Of a stretch of 8,497 bases of DNA, positions 6,415-8,497 are shown piece by piece (the first letter of the stretch is position 1; each line of letters starts with the position of its first letter). Under the pieces are notes generated by a model. That model was not told where the DNA came from. It did no database searches and worked only from the letters and a program-made list of their open reading frames with translations. Position numbers and translations under genes: made by a program. The DNA lies in contig JAUWGL010000026.1 of the NCBI GenBank assembly GCA_030606465.1, forward strand, positions 1 to 8,497, read 5' to 3'. This DNA is from Thermoplasmata archaeon. Lineage in GTDB: Archaea; Thermoplasmatota; E2; DHVEG-1.

Positions 6415-7575
6415 TTACCTGTTTTTCTTTTGGTTAATCAGACTCTTATAGAAAGAAAATAATTCGGCATCTTGTTTCTTCCATTTCATAGGTTGCCTTG
6501 CTTGAAGATCGCCATATGCGGGAAACTCCCATATTGATTTTTTCTGTGTCATCCCTATTTCTGTTCCATCATATATTATCACTGGTTGATCTATTGAAAA
6601 CTGTATTCTTGCTGCTTGTTTCATTTTTTCTTTGTCATTACGACATTCAAACAGGAAGCGATCCATATCATGATTATCTAAAAACGTGGGAAGAAAATAA
6701 TTATCTGGATACTTGTTATAATGATGTTTAATCTCTTTTGCTAATCCCTGTTGTGTATCTCGTCGGGCAATATATCCTCTTAGCATTTCTTGTAGTTTAA
6801 AATCCAGTACACCATCAAGTATTCCATTGTACTCCTCTAAGAGTTTATCTGAAGAATTACCAAAGAGCCATTTCAAAAATTTATGTTTTATGTTTATTGT
6901 TTTTAGTTCATTAAATTTGACTCCCTTCATCCAGGCTTCCCCTAGTAAAACAGCATTAGGGTTTTCTTTTTTTATTTCATCTTGGAATTCTCTCCAAAAA
7001 TTATGAGATGGTCCTATGACATGGTCAAGTCTGAAACCATCAAATCCAAGGTTAGTCCAATATTTAGCTGCATTAATCACATGCTTTCGCGCTGGAGGAT
7101 ACTCAAGATTAATTTTAGGAAGCTCTCTTATACTTAGGAAACAAAGATAATCATCTGGCCATTTAGTAAAATAAAACCATTTTCGATATTCACTATTTTT
7201 GTCCCGTTGTGCATCCTTAAAAAACAGGTGTTCATTTGAACAATGATTAGGTACAAAATCTGTTATAATATGCATATCCAAGTTGTGAGTAGATTTAATT
7301 AATTCTTTAATATCTCCTGTTGTACCAAAATGCGGATCAACCTTGTAAAAATCAGTAACATGATAACCATGATATTCACTGGTTTTATAGAATGGAGAAA
7401 TCCAAAGAGCGTTAACACCAAGTTCCTGAAGATACGGTAGTTTTTCAATTATGCCTTTGATATTTCCACCAAGAAAAACAGGTTTATCCCAGTTCTCTGT
7501 AGATTTAAACCCTGCAAATCGATCAATAAGAATATGGTAGATAATCGCGTTTTTAAACCAGTCAACACCATCCAT
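6415..7575 (-). CDS. GH13 alpha-amylase-family glycosidase, minimal catalytic barrel, cytoplasmic
   Basis: The 386-residue protein starts WFKNAIIYHILIDRF, typical of GH13, and has all conserved regions: GVNALWISPF (53-62), DFVPNH (106-111), GFRLDH (180-185, nucleophile D184 and R182), LLGEAW (210-215, acid/base E213) and FLDNHD (298-303, with H302 and D303). LPKIN at 152-156 resembles the MPKLN signature of the neopullulanase/cyclomaltodextrinase group (GH13_20). It should therefore hydrolyse alpha-1,4 and possibly alpha-1,6 glucans or maltodextrins inside the cell, as no signal peptide is present. Unusually, it has neither the N-terminal CBM34 of that group nor the C-terminal beta-sandwich domain C, ending right after the barrel (FYKSLINQKKNR). 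Only 70 bases separate its stop from the convergent gene, so domain C is absent rather than missed. It follows the peptidase gene by 27 bases but has a TATA-like element of its own and no SD. Confidence 0.92.
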   Translation of the reverse strand: MDGVDWFKNAIIYHILIDRFAGFKSTENWDKPVFLGGNIKGIIEKLPYLQELGVNALWISPFYKTSEYHGYHVTDFYKVDPHFGTTGDIKELIKSTHNLDMHIITDFVPNHCSNEHLFFKDAQRDKNSEYRKWFYFTKWPDDYLCFLSIRELPKINLEYPPARKHVINAAKYWTNLGFDGFRLDHVIGPSHNFWREFQDEIKKENPNAVLLGEAWMKGVKFNELKTINIKHKFLKWLFGNSSDKLLEEYNGILDGVLDFKLQEMLRGYIARRDTQQGLAKEIKHHYNKYPDNYFLPTFLDNHDMDRFLFECRNDKEKMKQAARIQFSIDQPVIIYDGTEIGMTQKKSIWEFPAYGDLQARQPMKWKKQDAELFSFYKSLINQKKNR

Positions 7576-7599
7576 ACTTGTATGATATAAAACATGGTG

Positions 7600-7609
7600 T
7601 TTTTATAGA
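7600..7609 (-). promoter_or_regulatory. Putative TATA box of the amylase gene, overlapping the peptidase stop
   Basis: TCTATAAAAA (minus strand 7609-7600) is centred about 29 bases before ATG 7575. A second TATA-like TTTATAAAT lies at 7617-7609. No SD is seen before the ATG, so a leaderless or very short-leader transcript is likely. The element overlaps the last codons and stop of the upstream peptidase gene. Confidence 0.45.
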
Positions 7610-8497
7610 TTTATAAACGTTATTTTGTTTTTTAGAAGAAGCGAAAAAAAATGTATAAATGGAACTGAATGTGACCTTGATAAAACACTTTTTTCTATTT
7701 GTATTGAAGAGGCTCTTTCACATACATATAGATTAACTCCAACATGAGTTAAACAATAATCATAAACAACAGTCGGATTCGTAGGAGCTCGTGTTTTACA
7801 AAGCTCAATGGTAAATGAAAGAATGTTCTGTTCCCCATACAACCAGTTTTCAGATGTACCAATCGTGCCACCCGGCCACGGAAAAATAGTTCCGTCCCCT
7901 TTGTAAAAATCATACTTACTGATGCTTGATATACCTTCACCAACAGATACAAAAAGATCTTCATGTGGCGTTATTTGACTCGTATGCATCCAAGGATAAA
8001 TTATAAACTCTCCATATGAATGATACGAAAGAGAAATATTGATATCCTCTGATTCAACAAAATCTTTGACTGCTGTTGACTCCTTTTCTGAAAATGGGCA
8101 TTCCCCACGGTAATTCCAACTCTCAGGATTCGAAGTCCAAAGATCACCATACCTCAACGGGAAGATATCATAAAGCTCCCATTTAAACCCATAATTTCTG
8201 TTTAAATCAACACCAATATTCTCGGTCTGTCCTTCTCTAGGAGCCCGATTTTTTCTTGTATTTGCCTCCACACCATCTGGATTTACCATAGGTATCACAA
8301 AGATTTCAGTATTGTCAATGACATCTCTCACCCGATCCTCAGATGGATCTTCATCAACCAGACCATCATTATCATTATCAACACCATCAATAATGTCCTC
8401 ATTTAGTAACCCGTCACCATCATCATCTACGTTTTCTTTTCCATAATATTCAATCATATGTTTAATGAAAAAAATTAACACCTCATAAGAAGGTTTT
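7603..8497 (-). CDS. M14-family zinc carboxypeptidase, N-terminus outside the window
   Basis: The frame has no stop up to the right edge (it begins KPSYEVLIFF), so GTG 8481 is an internal codon rather than a start. Of 297 visible residues, family marks in order are PMVNPDGVE (substrate-pocket strand), GVDLNRNYGFKW (substrate-binding Asn/Arg), SYHSYGE with zinc ligand His at 8020-8022, and FTIEL with the catalytic Glu at 7804-7806. The first zinc motif (HxxE) would lie just past the edge. M14 enzymes remove C-terminal residues from peptides, and relatives of this type are usually secreted. An acidic Ca-binding-like insertion is described separately. After the catalytic domain only about 40 residues remain, with a hydrophobic FIHFFSLLL stretch close to the end. 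I see no Ig-like or clear membrane anchor domain. The other frames give no convincing continuation, so a frameshift is not supported. Confidence 0.88.
   Translation of the reverse strand, partial: KPSYEVLIFFIKHMIEYYGKENVDDDGDGLLNEDIIDGVDNDNDGLVDEDPSEDRVRDVIDNTEIFVIPMVNPDGVEANTRKNRAPREGQTENIGVDLNRNYGFKWELYDIFPLRYGDLWTSNPESWNYRGECPFSEKESTAVKDFVESEDINISLSYHSYGEFIIYPWMHTSQITPHEDLFVSVGEGISSISKYDFYKGDGTIFPWPGGTIGTSENWLYGEQNILSFTIELCKTRAPTNPTVVYDYCLTHVGVNLYVCERASSIQIEKSVLSRSHSVPFIHFFSLLLKNKITFINL
8335..8430 (-). other. Acidic Ca-binding-like insertion in the M14 peptidase
   Basis: The segment encodes VDDDGDGLLNED, then GVDNDNDGLVDED, and ends near PSED. Two DxDxDG-type loops like TSP3 or dockerin calcium loops are inserted between the first visible helix and the VIPMVNPDG strand of the M14 fold. 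Similar acidic insertions are known in bacterial and archaeal M14 relatives. Calcium stabilisation outside the cell is a reasonable inference. Confidence 0.75.

Noticed and set aside
6498..6731. Plus-strand open frame inside the amylase gene
   Set aside because: The minus strand carries all conserved GH13 motifs here, and the plus frame has no recognisable domain or RBS.
7644..7651. Run of eight T on the minus strand as a terminator or slippage site
   Set aside because: It lies inside the peptidase frame before its stop, and the shifted frames give no family-like continuation. A T-run alone in AT-rich DNA is weak evidence.

Overview
The window most likely comes from an archaeon with an AT-rich genome, and a Thermoplasmatota-type euryarchaeote is a reasonable guess. 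The evidence is TATA/BRE-like promoter elements, a mix of Shine-Dalgarno-led and apparently leaderless genes, TTG starts, and large surface proteins with thrombospondin-3-like, Ig-like and KNH-like repeats and many N-glycosylation sequons. The lineage is an inference. No rRNA, tRNA, CRISPR array, insertion sequence or phage gene was recognised.

Left part (1-3880, minus strand) is a tightly packed operon read right to left. It holds a 1042-residue, two-pass membrane protein (TSP3-like Ca-binding repeats, transglutaminase-like core, Asp/Gly linker, Ig-like modules, cytoplasmic DUF4129-like domain). Next come a 178-residue single-pass membrane protein of unknown function and a MoxR-type AAA+ ATPase that overlaps it by ATGA and is cut by the window edge. 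This resembles the widespread MoxR / DUF58 / transglutaminase-DUF4129 neighbourhoods. No DUF58 gene lies in the visible part.

Middle (3881-6344): a compact divergent promoter region separates the operon from a plus-strand gene for a secreted, membrane-anchored protein with five KNH-like repeats. A small protein with two TFIIB-type zinc ribbons follows, apparently from its own leaderless promoter.

Right part (6415-8497, minus strand): an incomplete M14 zinc carboxypeptidase with an acidic Ca-binding-like insertion is followed after 27 bases by a cytoplasmic GH13 amylase-family enzyme that consists of little more than the catalytic barrel. Its 3' end converges on the zinc-ribbon gene.

The strongest joint story is a cell-surface sensing or remodelling module. 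The large membrane protein would have a Ca-binding head, a transglutaminase-like domain whose third catalytic position is Gln rather than Asp, and a heavily sequon-bearing stalk. It would be serviced from inside by a MoxR ATPase and could share regulation with the divergent repeat protein. The functional links are inferred from position only.
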